Source of the DNA: Paracoccaceae bacterium Fryx2
Lineage (GTDB): Bacteria > Pseudomonadota > Alphaproteobacteria > Rhodobacterales > Rhodobacteraceae
DNA: 64,000 nucleotides
Direction of reading: 5' to 3'
Assembly: GCA_032334235.1 (NCBI GenBank)
Contig: JAVSGI010000005.1
Coordinates: 558,001 to 622,000, forward strand
Shown here: positions 9,536 to 20,633 of the stretch, piece by piece
Position numbering within the stretch: position 1 is the first letter of the stretch
Layout: each line of letters starts with the position of its first letter
Position numbers and translations under genes: made by a program
Notes under the pieces: generated by a model
Told to the model about the DNA's origin: nothing
What the model saw: only the letters and a program-made list of their open reading frames with translations
Databases searched by the model: none

Positions 9536-10009
9536 ATGAAACTCTCGACCAAGGGGCGTTATGCCGTGGTGGCGCTGGCCGATCTGGCGCTGGCGCAAAA
9601 GCCGGCGGGCAGCGAAGAATTGGTATCGTTGTCGGAAGTGTCCAAGCGGCAGGACATTTCGCTTCCCTATCTGGAGCAGTTGTTCGTCAAGCTGCGCCGC
9701 GCCGGGCTGGTCGAGGCGGTGCGGGGGCCGGGCGGTGGCTACCGGCTGGCGCGCAGCCCCGACGCGATAAGGCTGAGCGAGGTTATGGAAGCGGTGGAGG
9801 AAACCGTGTCTGCCATGCACTCCGGGGCCGGGGCCACGGGGGGCGTGTCGGGCACGCGGGCGCAATCTTTGTCGAACCGGCTGTGGGAGGGGCTGTCGGC
9901 GCATGTCTATGTTTTCCTGCACCAGACCCGGCTGTCGGACGTGATCCGCAACGAGATGCGGCCCTGCCCGGCAGTGCCTGCGCTGTTCCGGGTGGTGGAC
10001 GACGAATGA
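9536..10009 (+). CDS. iscR: Rrf2 family Fe-S regulator IscR, single-cysteine type
   Basis: A 157-residue Rrf2-family repressor heading the suf operon. The N-terminal winged helix (MKLSTKGRYAVVALADLALA, LPYLEQLFVKLRRAGLVEA, then VRGPGGGYRLAR) is typical. The loop after residue ~85 (ETVSAMHSGAGATGG) lacks the three cysteines that hold the [2Fe-2S] cluster in E. coli IscR. The only Cys is in the C-terminal MRPCPAVP. This matches the unusual single-cysteine IscR described for Rhodobacter sphaeroides. The start is ATG 9536; an in-frame ATG ten codons upstream is less conserved in type. Confidence 0.92.
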   Translation: MKLSTKGRYAVVALADLALAQKPAGSEELVSLSEVSKRQDISLPYLEQLFVKLRRAGLVEAVRGPGGGYRLARSPDAIRLSEVMEAVEETVSAMHSGAGATGGVSGTRAQSLSNRLWEGLSAHVYVFLHQTRLSDVIRNEMRPCPAVPALFRVVDDE

Positions 10010-10106
10010 GCCGGGGGCGACCATCGGACTTGCCGACGGGGTTTCCGCGCGGCCAGGGACCGAGTGGATGTTTGGGCCAAGATGAAAGCGGCAGGGGGGC
10101 AGGGTC

Positions 10107-11156
10107 TTGAGGCTGCGCGCCTATCTGGACTGGAACGCCACCGCGCCGTTGCGCCCCGAGGCGCGGGCGGCGATGCTTGCAGCGATGGATGTTGCGGGCA
10201 ATCCGTCTTCGATCCATGCCGAGGGGCGGGCGGCGAAGGGCCTGATCGAACGGGCGCGGGCGCAGGTGGCGGCGGCGCTGGGGGCGGAAGGGGCCGACAT
10301 CGTCTTCACCTCGGGCGCGACCGAGGCGGCGGCGCTGGCCTGCGCCGGGCGCGGGCTGGCCTGCGCCGGTGTGGAGCACGAGGCAGTGCTGGCCTGGTGC
10401 GACGATGCGCTTGCGGTGGATGGTGCGGGCGCGGTGACGGTGCCCGACCCGGGGCGCGCGGCGCTGCAACTGGCCAATTCGGAAACCGGGGTGATGCAGG
10501 TCTTGCCCGCGGGCTTGGCGGTCTGCGATCTGACGCAGGCCTTCGGCAAGGTGCCCTTTGCCTTCAACTGGCTCGGCTGCGACATGGGCCTTGTGTCGGC
10601 GCACAAACTCGGCGGGCCGAAGGGCGTGGGCGCGCTGGTGCTGCGCCGGGGCTTGGACGTGGCGGCGCAGATTAGGGGCGGCGGGCAGGAGATGGGGCGG
10701 CGCGCGGGCACCGAAAACCTGATCGGCATCGCCGGATTCGGGGCGGCGGCCGAGGCGGCTGCGCGCGATCTGGCCGATGGCGTCTGGGACAATGTGGCGC
10801 AACTTAGAAATATTCTAGAAAGCGCATTGTCGAGCGCGGCAAATAAGACTATTTCTGTCGGGAACACCGGCGCCCGCCTGCCGAACACGACTTGCCTGGT
10901 GACTCCGGGCTGGAAGGGCGAGACGCAGGTGATGCAGATGGACCTTGCGGGATTTGCAGTCTCGGCCGGGTCGGCCTGTTCATCGGGCAAGGTGCGCGCC
11001 AGTCGCGCGCTGCGTGCGATGGGGTTTGACGAAGGGGCGGCGGCCTCGGCGATCCGGGTATCGCTGGGACCGGCCACCACCCAGGACGACGTGCTGCGCT
11101 TTGCCGAAGCGTGGTTGGCGCAAGCCCGGAAGTTCGGGGAGCGCGTATCAGGATGA
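10107..11156 (+). CDS. Cysteine desulfurase, NifS/IscS type
   Basis: A 349-residue PLP enzyme releasing sulfur from cysteine for Fe-S assembly. The N-terminus reads YLDWNATAP. The PLP lysine is in [10 protein letters not shown], and the persulfide cysteine sits in the long loop [10 protein letters not shown] of group I desulfurases. TTG at 10107 is the only usable start: a TGA lies in frame at 10083, and an AGGGGGG ribosome site stands eight bases before it. This is a second desulfurase in the operon besides SufS. An AT-rich patch at about 10800-10860 with codons such as AGA, CTA and AAT is unlike the rest of the gene. Confidence 0.9.
   Translation: MRLRAYLDWNATAPLRPEARAAMLAAMDVAGNPSSIHAEGRAAKGLIERARAQVAAALGAEGADIVFTSGATEAAALACAGRGLACAGVEHEAVLAWCDDALAVDGAGAVTVPDPGRAALQLANSETGVMQVLPAGLAVCDLTQAFGKVPFAFNWLGCDMGLVSAHKLGGPKGVGALVLRRGLDVAAQIRGGGQEMGRRAGTENLIGIAGFGAAAEAAARDLADGVWDNVAQLRNILESALSSAANKTISVGNTGARLPNTTCLVTPGWKGETQVMQMDLAGFAVSAGSACSSGKVRASRALRAMGFDEGAAASAIRVSLGPATTQDDVLRFAEAWLAQARKFGERVSG
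10803..10819. promoter_or_regulatory. ICE/Irr-like palindrome inside the cysteine desulfurase gene
   Basis: CTTAGAA-ATA-TTCTAGA again matches 12 of the 14 specified bases of TTTAGAA-N3-TTCTAAA. It lies within the coding region, in an AT-rich patch about 390 bases before the sufB start. A regulatory role is inference. Confidence 0.3.
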
Positions 11157-11194
11157 CAGCGGGAACACCCCGGAAAAGCGGAGACGGAGCACAG

Positions 11195-12703
<1,509 letters not shown>

Positions 12704-12727
12704 GCCGGCCCTCGGGTGGAGCATGTG

Positions 12728-13603
12728 ATGGAATCCGGGACCAAGGGTCTGTTGGCATTGCTGGCGGCGCGGCTGGTGCCTCTGCGCCCGCTGCGCATCG
12801 TCGATGTCGGGGCGAACCCGATCGACACGCCGGTCTATGCCGATCTGGCGGCAGCGGGTCTGGCCGAGGTCTGGGGCTTCGAGCCGAACCCGCAGGCCTT
12901 TGCCCGGCTGATGGCCGACAAGCCGGACCATGCGCAGTTCCTGCCGATGGCGGTGGGCATTCCCGGCCGGGTGGTGCTGAACGCCTACCCAGCGTCGGAG
13001 ATGTCGTCCGTCTACAAGCTCAGCCGCCGCAGCACCGCCTATCTGGGCCAGTTCCGCCGCCACATCGGCACCGAAACGGAAATACCGCTGAGGATGCATG
13101 CGCTGGACGACATCGACCTCTTGCCCGCCATCGACCTGCTGAAGGTCGATGCCCAGGGGGCCGAGCGCGACGTGATCGCGGGCGGGCGCGACCGGCTGGC
13201 GCGCGCAGTGGCGGTGGTGGCCGAGATGCGCTTTTACCGGCTGTATGACGGCGAGCCGATGTTGCACGAGCTTGACGCCGAACTGCGCGCACAAGGGTTC
13301 GTGCTGCACCGCTTCCTGCATCAGAAGGCGCGGATGCTGCCGCATTCGCAGGGCGCGCGGGTCAACCGCAAGACCCTTGCCAGCCAGTTGATCGACGGCG
13401 ACGCGGTATATATCCGGTCGCTGGAGGACAAGGCTGACTGGAGCGACACGCAGCTCAAGCATCTGGCGCTGCTGGCATCGGGGATCTTCGGCAGTCACGA
13501 TCTGGCGTTATTCTGCCTGGATCAGTTGATCCAGCGCAAGTCGATCGACGCGGAAACGGCGGCCGACTATGTCGATCTCTTGCCCGACAAGTTGCGCGCC
13601 TAG
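12728..13603 (+). CDS. FkbM-type SAM-dependent methyltransferase-like protein
   Basis: A 291-residue protein with an FkbM-family methyltransferase core: the SAM-binding strand and turn RIVDVGANPIDTPVYADL, acidic strand VWGFEPNPQAF, and the characteristic LLKVDAQGAERDVIAGG. About 70 C-terminal residues (from NRKTLASQLIDGD on) are outside the core and unrecognised. FkbM enzymes usually O-methylate small molecules or glycans. Its place between sufB and sufC, with a GGTGGAG ribosome site and the same strand, implies co-expression with Fe-S assembly, but no role there is known to me. Confidence 0.8.
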   Translation: MESGTKGLLALLAARLVPLRPLRIVDVGANPIDTPVYADLAAAGLAEVWGFEPNPQAFARLMADKPDHAQFLPMAVGIPGRVVLNAYPASEMSSVYKLSRRSTAYLGQFRRHIGTETEIPLRMHALDDIDLLPAIDLLKVDAQGAERDVIAGGRDRLARAVAVVAEMRFYRLYDGEPMLHELDAELRAQGFVLHRFLHQKARMLPHSQGARVNRKTLASQLIDGDAVYIRSLEDKADWSDTQLKHLALLASGIFGSHDLALFCLDQLIQRKSIDAETAADYVDLLPDKLRA

Positions 13604-13666
13604 CAGGCATTCATCGGCCACCGCAGGGCGGGCGGCCATCCGGGACCGAACAGGAAAGACGAAAAC

Positions 13667-14421
<755 letters not shown>

Positions 14422-14422
<1 letters not shown>

Positions 14423-15720
14423 TGGCGCTGGCGCAGGCACGGCAGGATGCGCTGGCCGCCCGCATCGGCGGCCTTGATCTGCCAGCAGGCGGCTGGTCCG
14501 GTGCGACACGCGCCGAGGCGCTGGCCCGGCTGGGCGCCATGGGGCTGCCGGGGCGGCGCGACGAATACTGGCGCTACACCGATGCCGCCACCCTGACCGC
14601 CCCCGAATCCAGCCCCGCCGCGCTGTTCGACTACGCCGATGAACCGATGGTTTTTTCCGGGCTTGACCGGCTGAAGCTGGTGTTCGTCGATGGCGTGTTC
14701 GATGCAGCCGCGTCGGACGATCCGGCACTGGCGGGGGTCGAGATCAGCCTGCTGTCGCAGGTGGCGGGGGCCGACATTCACTGGGCGCAGGGGCTTTTCG
14801 GCGTGCTGGAGGCGCGGGGGCAGACCCCTGTGCAGCGCCCGTTCGCCACGCTGGCCACCGCCTTTGCCACCGAAGGCGTGCTGATCCGCGTCACCGGGCG
14901 GGCGGCGAAGCCTGTAAGTCTGGTTTACCTCCACAAATCAACCACATCCGACGCGATCCTGCACCATTGCATCAAGGTCGAGGCCGGGGCGGAGTTGACG
15001 CTGCTGGAAAACGGCCCCGCCGCCGCCCGCCTGACCTCGGTGATGGAGGTCGAGGTGGCCGAGGGCGGCCGCTTCCACCACATCCGCTCGCAGGGGCGCG
15101 ACCATGAACGCCGGGCCGCGACGCATGTCTTTGCCCGGCTGGCGGCGGAGGCGCTGTTCAAGTCGTTCACCGTGACCGTCAACGGCGCGCTGACGCGCAA
15201 CGAGATGGTGATCGAACTGGCCGGCGACGACGCGGTGGCGCATGTGGCCGGTGCCGTGGCGGGCGACGGCGCGTTTCATCAGGACGACACGGTGTTCATC
15301 ACCCATGTCGGCCAGCGTTGCGAAAGCCGGCAGGTGTTCAAGAAGGTGCTGAAGAACGGCGCGGTCGGGGTCTTTCAGGGCAAGATCCTGGTGAAGCAGG
15401 GCGCGCAGAAGACAGACGGCTACCAGACCAGCCAGGCGCTGCTGCTGGACGGGGACAGCACGTTCCTTGCCAAGCCGGAACTGGAAATCTATGCCGACGA
15501 CGTGAAATGCAGCCACGGCTCGACCTCGGGCGCGATCGACGACACGGCGCTGTTCTACCTGCGCTCGCGCGGGGTGCCGCTGGTGGCGGCGCAGGCGCTG
15601 CTGGTTCTGGCGTTTCTGGCCGAGGCGCTGGCCGAGATCGACGATGCGGCGATTGCCGAGGATGTCCGGCTGCGGCTGGAAAACTGGCTGGCCCGGCACG
15701 GAGGCGCGCGCGCGGCATGA
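14422..15720 (+). CDS. sufD: Fe-S cluster assembly protein SufD
   Basis: A 432-residue SufD, the SufB paralogue of the SufBC2D complex. The family core lies in the C-terminal half: GVFQGKILVKQGAQKTDGYQ, AKPELEIYADDVKCSHGSTS and DDTALFYLRSRGV. The N-terminal ~140 residues vary and contain the usual RRDEYWRYTD motif. It is translationally coupled to sufC upstream and overlaps the next gene by four bases (ATGA). Confidence 0.95.
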
Positions 15721-16196
15721 CGATCACCGGCGACATCCTGCAAACCTATCGGCGGCCGCGCGCGGTGATCCTGCGCAAGCTGGCGGCCGGACAGCGCGAG
15801 GATCGCGCGCTGGCAACCCTGATGGCGGCCTGCGTGCTGAACTTCGTCGCGCAATGGCCCGCCCTGTCGCGGGCGGCCCATCTTGACCCCGACACGCCGC
15901 TCGACGCGCGGCTGGGCGGGGCGCTGATGGGGGCGGTGTTTCTGGTGCCGCTGATCGCCTATGCGATTGCGGGCATCAGCCACCTTGTCGCCCGTGCCTT
16001 CGGCGGCAAGGGCACGCCCTATGGCGCGCGTCTGGCGCTGTTCTGGTCGATGCTGGCGATCAGCCCGCTGCTGCTGCTGCACGGTCTGGTCGAGGGAATG
16101 ATGGGCAGCGGCGGCGTGTCGCTGCTGCTTGGGCTGGGGGTGCTGGCCGCTTTCCTGTATCTTTGGTCGCAGGCCCTGATGGCCGTGGAGAGCTGA
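15717..16196 (+). CDS. Small multi-span membrane protein (Yip1-like)
   Basis: A 159-residue protein with about three or four hydrophobic segments (ALMGAVFLVPLIAYAIAG, LALFWSMLAISPLLLLHGLV, SLLLGLGVLAAFLYLW). It resembles the Yip1 domain set common in Rhodobacteraceae suf operons; the family call is tentative. Its ATG overlaps the sufD stop, so it is translationally coupled. No function in Fe-S biogenesis is established to my knowledge. Confidence 0.75.
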   Translation: MTITGDILQTYRRPRAVILRKLAAGQREDRALATLMAACVLNFVAQWPALSRAAHLDPDTPLDARLGGALMGAVFLVPLIAYAIAGISHLVARAFGGKGTPYGARLALFWSMLAISPLLLLHGLVEGMMGSGGVSLLLGLGVLAAFLYLWSQALMAVES

Positions 16197-16199
16197 GCG

Positions 16200-16793
16200 A
16201 TGGAACTGACCTTGGCATCCTTCTGGCAACTGGTGCGCCACACCCTGCAAAAGCCGCGTCAGGCGGCAAGCTATGTGATGTCGCTGGGCGTGCCGATGGC
16301 CGCCCGCTGGGCCGGCATGTGGCTGATGGCGGCGGCGTCCGCGCTGATCATGTTCGTCAGCTTCAGCCTGATGCCGATTTCCCTGCCGCCGATGGTTGCG
16401 GCCATCGTGGCCAACCCGCTGCAACTGGCGGCGGTGCAGGTGGCGGGCCTGATCGGCACTGTGCTGGCGATCCATTTCTTCGGGCGGCTGTTCGGTGGCA
16501 CCGGCAGTCTGGCCGATGCGCTGCTGCTGGTGGTCTGGTTGCAGGTCATCCTGCTGGGAATGCAGCTGGTGCAGCTGGCGACCGACATCCTGCTGCCGCC
16601 GCTGGCCGGGGTGGTCGCGATCATGAGCATGTTGCTGTCGCCATGGCTGCTGACCAATTTCGTGGCCGAATTGCACGGTTTCCGGTCGCTGTTCCTGGTG
16701 TTTCTCGGCATCATCGCGGCCACCTTCCTGTTGATGGTCGGGCTGGCCTTCCTTATGGCGCTGGTGATGGCGCCGGGCCAGGTGGGGATATGA
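16200..16793 (+). CDS. Yip1 domain membrane protein
   Basis: A 197-residue protein with roughly five membrane segments, including AGMWLMAAASALIMFVSFSL, LLVVWLQVILLGMQLVQLA and FLLMVGLAFLMALVM, matching the Yip1 family of small integral membrane proteins. It starts four bases after the stop of the preceding membrane gene and ends four bases before sufS, so it is embedded in the suf operon. The paired membrane proteins may act together; that is inference. Confidence 0.78.
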   Translation: MELTLASFWQLVRHTLQKPRQAASYVMSLGVPMAARWAGMWLMAAASALIMFVSFSLMPISLPPMVAAIVANPLQLAAVQVAGLIGTVLAIHFFGRLFGGTGSLADALLLVVWLQVILLGMQLVQLATDILLPPLAGVVAIMSMLLSPWLLTNFVAELHGFRSLFLVFLGIIAATFLLMVGLAFLMALVMAPGQVGI

Positions 16794-16796
16794 CCG

Positions 16797-18017
16797 ATGT
16801 ATGACGTTGCAGCGGTTCGCCGCGATTTCCCCATCCTGTCGCGACAGGTCAACGGCAAGCCGCTGGTCTATCTGGACAATGGCGCTTCGGCGCAGAAGCC
16901 GCAGGTGGTAATAGATGCGGTGACGCAGGCGTATTCGATGGAATATGCCAACGTTCACCGTGGCTTGCACTACCTTTCCAACCTTGCGACCGACAGGTTC
17001 GAAGCGGTGCGCGGCACGGTCGCGCGCTTTCTGAACGCCCCGTCCGAGGATCACATCGTCTTCACCTCGGGCACCACCGAGGGCATCAACCTGGTGGCCT
17101 ATGCCTGGGCCGCGCCGCGCCTGCAACCGGGCGACGAGATCGTGCTGTCGATCATGGAGCATCACGCAAACATCGTGCCCTGGCATTTCCTGCGCGAACG
17201 GCAGGGCGTGGTGCTGAAATGGGTCGAGGTCGATGCCAACGGCGATCTGGACCCGCAGGCGGTGCTGGATGCCATCGGGCCGCGCACGCGGCTGGTGGCC
17301 ATCACCCAGATGTCGAACGTGCTGGGCACCGTGGTCGATGTCGCGGCCATCTGTGCGGGCGCGCATGACAGGGGCGTGCCGGTGCTGGTCGATGGCAGCC
17401 AGGGGGCGGTGCACATGGCGGTGGACGTGGCGGCGATGGGCTGCGACTTCTATGCCATCACCGGACACAAGCTATACGGGCCAAGCGGTTCCGGGGCGAT
17501 CTTCATCCGCCCGGAACGGATGGCCGAAATGCGCCCCTTCCTTGGCGGCGGCGACATGATCCGCGAGGTCACGCGCGACACCGTGACCTACAACGACCCG
17601 CCGATGAAGTTCGAGGCGGGCACGCCGGGCATCGTGCAGCAGATCGGCATGGGCGTCGCGCTCGACTACATGATGGGCCTGGGCATGGACAACATCGCGG
17701 CCCATGAGCGCAGCCTTCGCGATTACGCCCGCGCCCGGCTGGACGGGCTGAAATGGCTGTCGGTTCAGGGCCGGTCGGCGGGCAAGGGCGCGATCTTTTC
17801 CTTCACGCTCGACGGGGCGGCACACGCGCACGACATCTCGACCGTGCTGGACAAGAAGGGCGTTGCGGTGCGGGCGGGCACCCATTGCGCCATGCCGCTG
17901 ATGGCGCACATGGGGGTCGGCGCCACCTGCCGCGCCTCGTTCGGTCTATACAACACCACCGCCGAGGTCGACGTGCTGATCGACGCGCTGGAACTTTGCC
18001 ACGACCTGTTCGGCTGA
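16797..18017 (+). CDS. sufS: Cysteine desulfurase SufS
   Basis: A 406-residue group II cysteine desulfurase feeding sulfur to the SufBCD scaffold. Landmarks are [17 protein letters not shown], the NVHRGLHYL segment, the PLP lysine in [13 protein letters not shown], and the short-loop persulfide motif RAGTHCAMP. No sufE or sufU follows; tRNA-Arg is the next gene. With the NifS/IscS-type enzyme upstream, the operon encodes both desulfurase classes. Confidence 0.96.
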   Translation: MYDVAAVRRDFPILSRQVNGKPLVYLDNGASAQKPQVVIDAVTQAYSMEYANVHRGLHYLSNLATDRFEAVRGTVARFLNAPSEDHIVFTSGTTEGINLVAYAWAAPRLQPGDEIVLSIMEHHANIVPWHFLRERQGVVLKWVEVDANGDLDPQAVLDAIGPRTRLVAITQMSNVLGTVVDVAAICAGAHDRGVPVLVDGSQGAVHMAVDVAAMGCDFYAITGHKLYGPSGSGAIFIRPERMAEMRPFLGGGDMIREVTRDTVTYNDPPMKFEAGTPGIVQQIGMGVALDYMMGLGMDNIAAHERSLRDYARARLDGLKWLSVQGRSAGKGAIFSFTLDGAAHAHDISTVLDKKGVAVRAGTHCAMPLMAHMGVGATCRASFGLYNTTAEVDVLIDALELCHDLFG

Positions 18018-18085
18018 CCGCCCGCACCGGGAGAAACCCGCGCATTTGCCGTTGCGGTGTGCCCGGCCATTGGCTATAGACCGCG

Positions 18086-18166
<81 letters not shown>

Positions 18167-18184
18167 GACATCAATCGTTCGACG

Positions 18185-18213
18185 GACCGCCGACCCTCGC
18201 GGGGCGGGCGGTC
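18185..18213 (+). terminator. Possible terminator after tRNA-Arg
   Basis: GACCGCC and GGCGGTC pair across an interior G/C-rich region, followed by TGTTC. The outer stem is 7 bp with an imperfect inside and there is no real T-run. The rest of the gap to 18386 shows no gene, only an AT-richer patch (about 18305-18340). Confidence 0.4.
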
Positions 18214-18386
18214 TGTTCAACCCGGAGCGTCTGTCGGGCGGCGGCGAACTGCGTCGGCCGCGTTGCGTCGGCAAGGCGCCGGGTCCGGGATTCACGCCCT
18301 TTTCCCAATTATGAATCTATGATCTTGTAATCCTGACACTGGTTCCGGGCCTGCAGGGGCCGGCCGCAGAAAGCGCAGGGCGACAG

Positions 18387-19787
18387 ATGAACGACGTGGA
18401 CCAATCGGGCGCGCGCCCGGATTTCCTGTCAGGCGGCGGCGAGATGGCGGCCCTGGTGCGGGCCTTCGACTGGTCGGCCACCAGCCTCGGCCCGCTTGCG
18501 GACTGGCCGGTGGAGGTCAAGTCCGTCGTCGCCATGATGATGCGCTCGCCGCTGCCGATGGTCGCGCTGTTCGGTGAAGTCGGCACCATGATCTACAACG
18601 ACAGCTATTCCGACTTTGCCGGGGCGCGCCATCCCAGGCTTCTGGGGTCCGAGGTGCGCAAGGGCTGGCCCGAGGTGGCGGATTTCAACGATCATGTGAT
18701 CCGGACCGTCTATTGCGCGGGCCAGACCCTGTCGTTCAAGGATCAGGGGCGGAATGCCGGTGCCGGTGTCGGTCACCGACAGCATGACATACTGGCCGGG
18801 TGTCACGTCGAAGGTCGTCTGGGCATAGGTATCGTCGAGACAGGCGTTGCCGACCTCGATCGTCAGGCTGCCCTGCCCCTCCATCGCATCGCGGGCGTTG
18901 ATCGCCAGGTTGAGCAGCGCATTCTCGACATTGCCCGGATCGACGAGGGTGTTCCACAAGCCGCCCGCCACGACGGTCTCGACCTCGATGGCCTCGCCAA
19001 GCGCGCGCCGCAGGATCTCGTCCATGCTGCGGACCAGCCTGCCAAGGTTGACCACCTTGGGTGCCAGCGGCTGGCGCCGCGCGAAGGCCAGCAGTTGCGA
19101 GGCAAGCCGGGCACCGCCGGTCACCGCCTCCATCGCGTTGGAGATGCGGCGCTCGGCCTTTTCGTTGCCGGCGATTTCCCGCATCAGCAGTTGCAGGTTG
19201 CCGCTGATCACCTGCAACAGGTTGTTGAAGTCATGCGCGACGCCGCCGGTCAGCTGCCCGATCGCCTCCAGCTTCTGCACCTGGCGCAGCGTGGCCTGGC
19301 TGCTGGCCAGCGCGGCGGCGGCTATACCCGCGAGGCCCTGGCGCGGAAAGTGCGCCAGCAACTTGCGGGCGCGGCGCCAGGGGGGGCTGTCGAGCCTAGG
19401 CCGGTTGCGCCCAAGCCTGCCGGGCTGACGCTGCTCTTGTGCGAGGATGACGTTCTGATCCGCATGGCGACGGCGGACATGCTGGAAGACCTCGGCCACC
19501 GGGTGATCGCCACCGGCACGGCAAGGTCGGCGCTCGATGCCCTGTCGAAAGATGAAATCGACATCCTGATCACCGACATCGGCCTGCCCGACATGCCCGG
19601 CACCAGCCTCGCCGCCCTTGCGCGCACGCAGTTCCCCGGGCTTGCGGTGATCTTTGCCACGGGACACGCCAAGGTCGAGGGCTTCCCGCCCGACGATTCG
19701 ACCGGGATCGTGCAGAAACCCTACGACAGCAGCTTTCTGGCGGAGGTGATCGCAACCCTGCGGCGGGGGCAGGGCCCGGGCGCGTGA
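18387..19787 (+). pseudogene. Hybrid histidine kinase gene scrambled by internal inversion
   Basis: The ends are sense on this strand, the middle is not. Bases 18387-18746 encode the first ~120 residues of a PAS-type sensor of a hybrid kinase (RAFDWSATSLGPL, MIYNDSYSDFAGARHPRLLG, RKGWPEVADFND). From 18747 to about 19322 the sense kinase sequence is on the other strand. From about 19323 the plus strand resumes with the last residues of a receiver (YTREALARK) and a complete second receiver (LLLCEDD, phospho-Asp in LITDIGLPD, Lys in QKPYD). The second half of the PAS region, the end of the ATPase domain and most of receiver 1 are missing. The frame happens to stay open for 466 codons, so a PAS-junk-receiver protein could still be made. 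An assembly error is the alternative. Confidence 0.75.
18747..19322 (-). other. Inverted HisKA-HATPase segment of the scrambled kinase
   Basis: Reading the minus strand from 19322 to 18747 gives uninterrupted kinase sequence: LASSQATLRQVQKLEAIGQL, the H-box GGVAHDFNNLLQVI, the N-box LLNLAINARDAM, and the start of the G1 box (SVTDTGTGIPP), where it stops. There is no start codon context of its own, and both flanks on this strand are antisense to the sensor and receiver pieces. By eye I see no inverted repeat of more than about 5 bases at the two joints. Confidence 0.8.
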
Positions 19788-19850
19788 AACGCAATCCGCA
19801 CCGGTCCGCCTTGCGCCGGGCCGGTGCGGTGTCAGGCTTCGGGTCGCAGG

Positions 19851-20351
19851 TCAGGCTGCCTTGGAAACCGCCGCCTTGTTGACAGAGCCATCCGCGAGCT
19901 TGACCAGCGCGGTGTCGGTCGCGGTTTCTTCCGCAAGCGTTTCCTGCAGCAGCATCGCCGCCTCTTTCATCCCGAGCACCTTTGCCCAGCCGTTCAGCGC
20001 GCGGTAGCGGGCGATTTCGTAATGTTCCACCGCCTGCGCCGCCGCGATCAGCCCCGCGTCGAGCGCGGGCGAGCCTTCGAAGGATGCCATCACTTCTTCG
20101 CCTTCCTCGAGGATGCCGTCGATCGCCGGGCAGGTCTTGCCCTGCGCGCGCTTGCCGATCAGTTCGAACACCTGCTGGAGGCGCTCGATCTGGCCGTCGG
20201 TTTCCATGCGGTGCTTCTCGAACGCCGCCCCCAGTTCGGCAGATTGCGCGGCCCGGGCCATCTTGGGCAGGGCCTTGAGGATCTTGCGCTCGGCATACAG
20301 GATGTCTCGCAGGGTGTCGTGGAACAGGTCTTCGATCGATCTGGTTTTCAT
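19851..20351 (-). CDS. YciE/YciF family ferritin-like protein (DUF892)
   Basis: A 166-residue four-helix ferritin-like protein: MKTRSIEDLFHDTLRDILYA, then YAERKILKALPKMARAA, HRMETDGQIERLQQVFELIG and AVEHYEIARYRALNGWA, with the Glu/His residues that form the di-metal site in this family. Members are induced by stress in many proteobacteria, with little known mechanism. The start is ATG 20351 with GGAG ten bases upstream. An EcfG-type promoter element lies about 90 bases upstream on the same strand. Confidence 0.9.
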   Translation of the reverse strand: MKTRSIEDLFHDTLRDILYAERKILKALPKMARAAQSAELGAAFEKHRMETDGQIERLQQVFELIGKRAQGKTCPAIDGILEEGEEVMASFEGSPALDAGLIAAAQAVEHYEIARYRALNGWAKVLGMKEAAMLLQETLAEETATDTALVKLADGSVNKAAVSKAA

Positions 20352-20366
20352 GGGTTGCTCCGTCCA

Positions 20367-20413
20367 TTGCCGTTTCGGGCCATTGTCGCCGTTTCGGGCC
20401 GTTGCCGTTTCGG
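20367..20413. repeat. Short tandem repeat of TTGCCGTTTCGG-like units
   Basis: Three imperfect copies (TTGCCGTTTCGG, TTGTCGCCGTTTCGG, TTGCCGTTTCGG) stand head to tail just upstream of the YciF-like gene, between it and its putative promoter, so they would lie in its 5' leader. No function is evident. Confidence 0.6.
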
Positions 20414-20441
20414 AAGCCGGCCGAAACCGGTCCGGATGCTG

Positions 20442-20466
20442 AACCAGCCGGCCCTGCAAATGTTCC
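20442..20466 (-). promoter_or_regulatory. EcfG-type promoter for the YciF-like gene
   Basis: On the minus strand GGAAC is followed after 17 bases by GTT (GGAAC-N16-GGTT). This fits the alphaproteobacterial EcfG consensus GGAAC-N16/17-CGTT except for one base. It sits about 90 bases before the start codon. Confidence 0.6.
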
Positions 20467-20556
20467 GGCCGCCGCGCGATTGTCTCCTGCCACCCCGGAC
20501 GGCCGCGCCGGATCGGCAGGGTCTTGCCGCGCCACCGCAAGATGCGGCCCGCGCAG

Positions 20557-20581
20557 GGAACCTTAGCCTTCGGACCGGGTT
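20557..20581 (+). promoter_or_regulatory. EcfG-type promoter for the transglutaminase-like gene
   Basis: GGAAC-N16-GGTT lies 53 bases before the start codon. The spacing equals that of the other island elements. Confidence 0.6.
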
Positions 20582-20633
20582 CAGGTGTCACATCGCTCAT
20601 CAGGCTGCACGGCCCTTGTTCCGGGACAGGTTC

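Noticed and set aside
18740-19330. Invertible-element hypothesis with recombinase sites at the joints of the inverted kinase segment
   Set aside because: By eye no inverted repeat longer than about 5 bases was found at the two joints and no recombinase gene is nearby; sequence is also missing on both sides.
20367-20413. CRISPR-like array from the TTGCCGTTTCGG repeats
   Set aside because: Units are only 12-15 bases, adjacent, and without spacers or cas genes.
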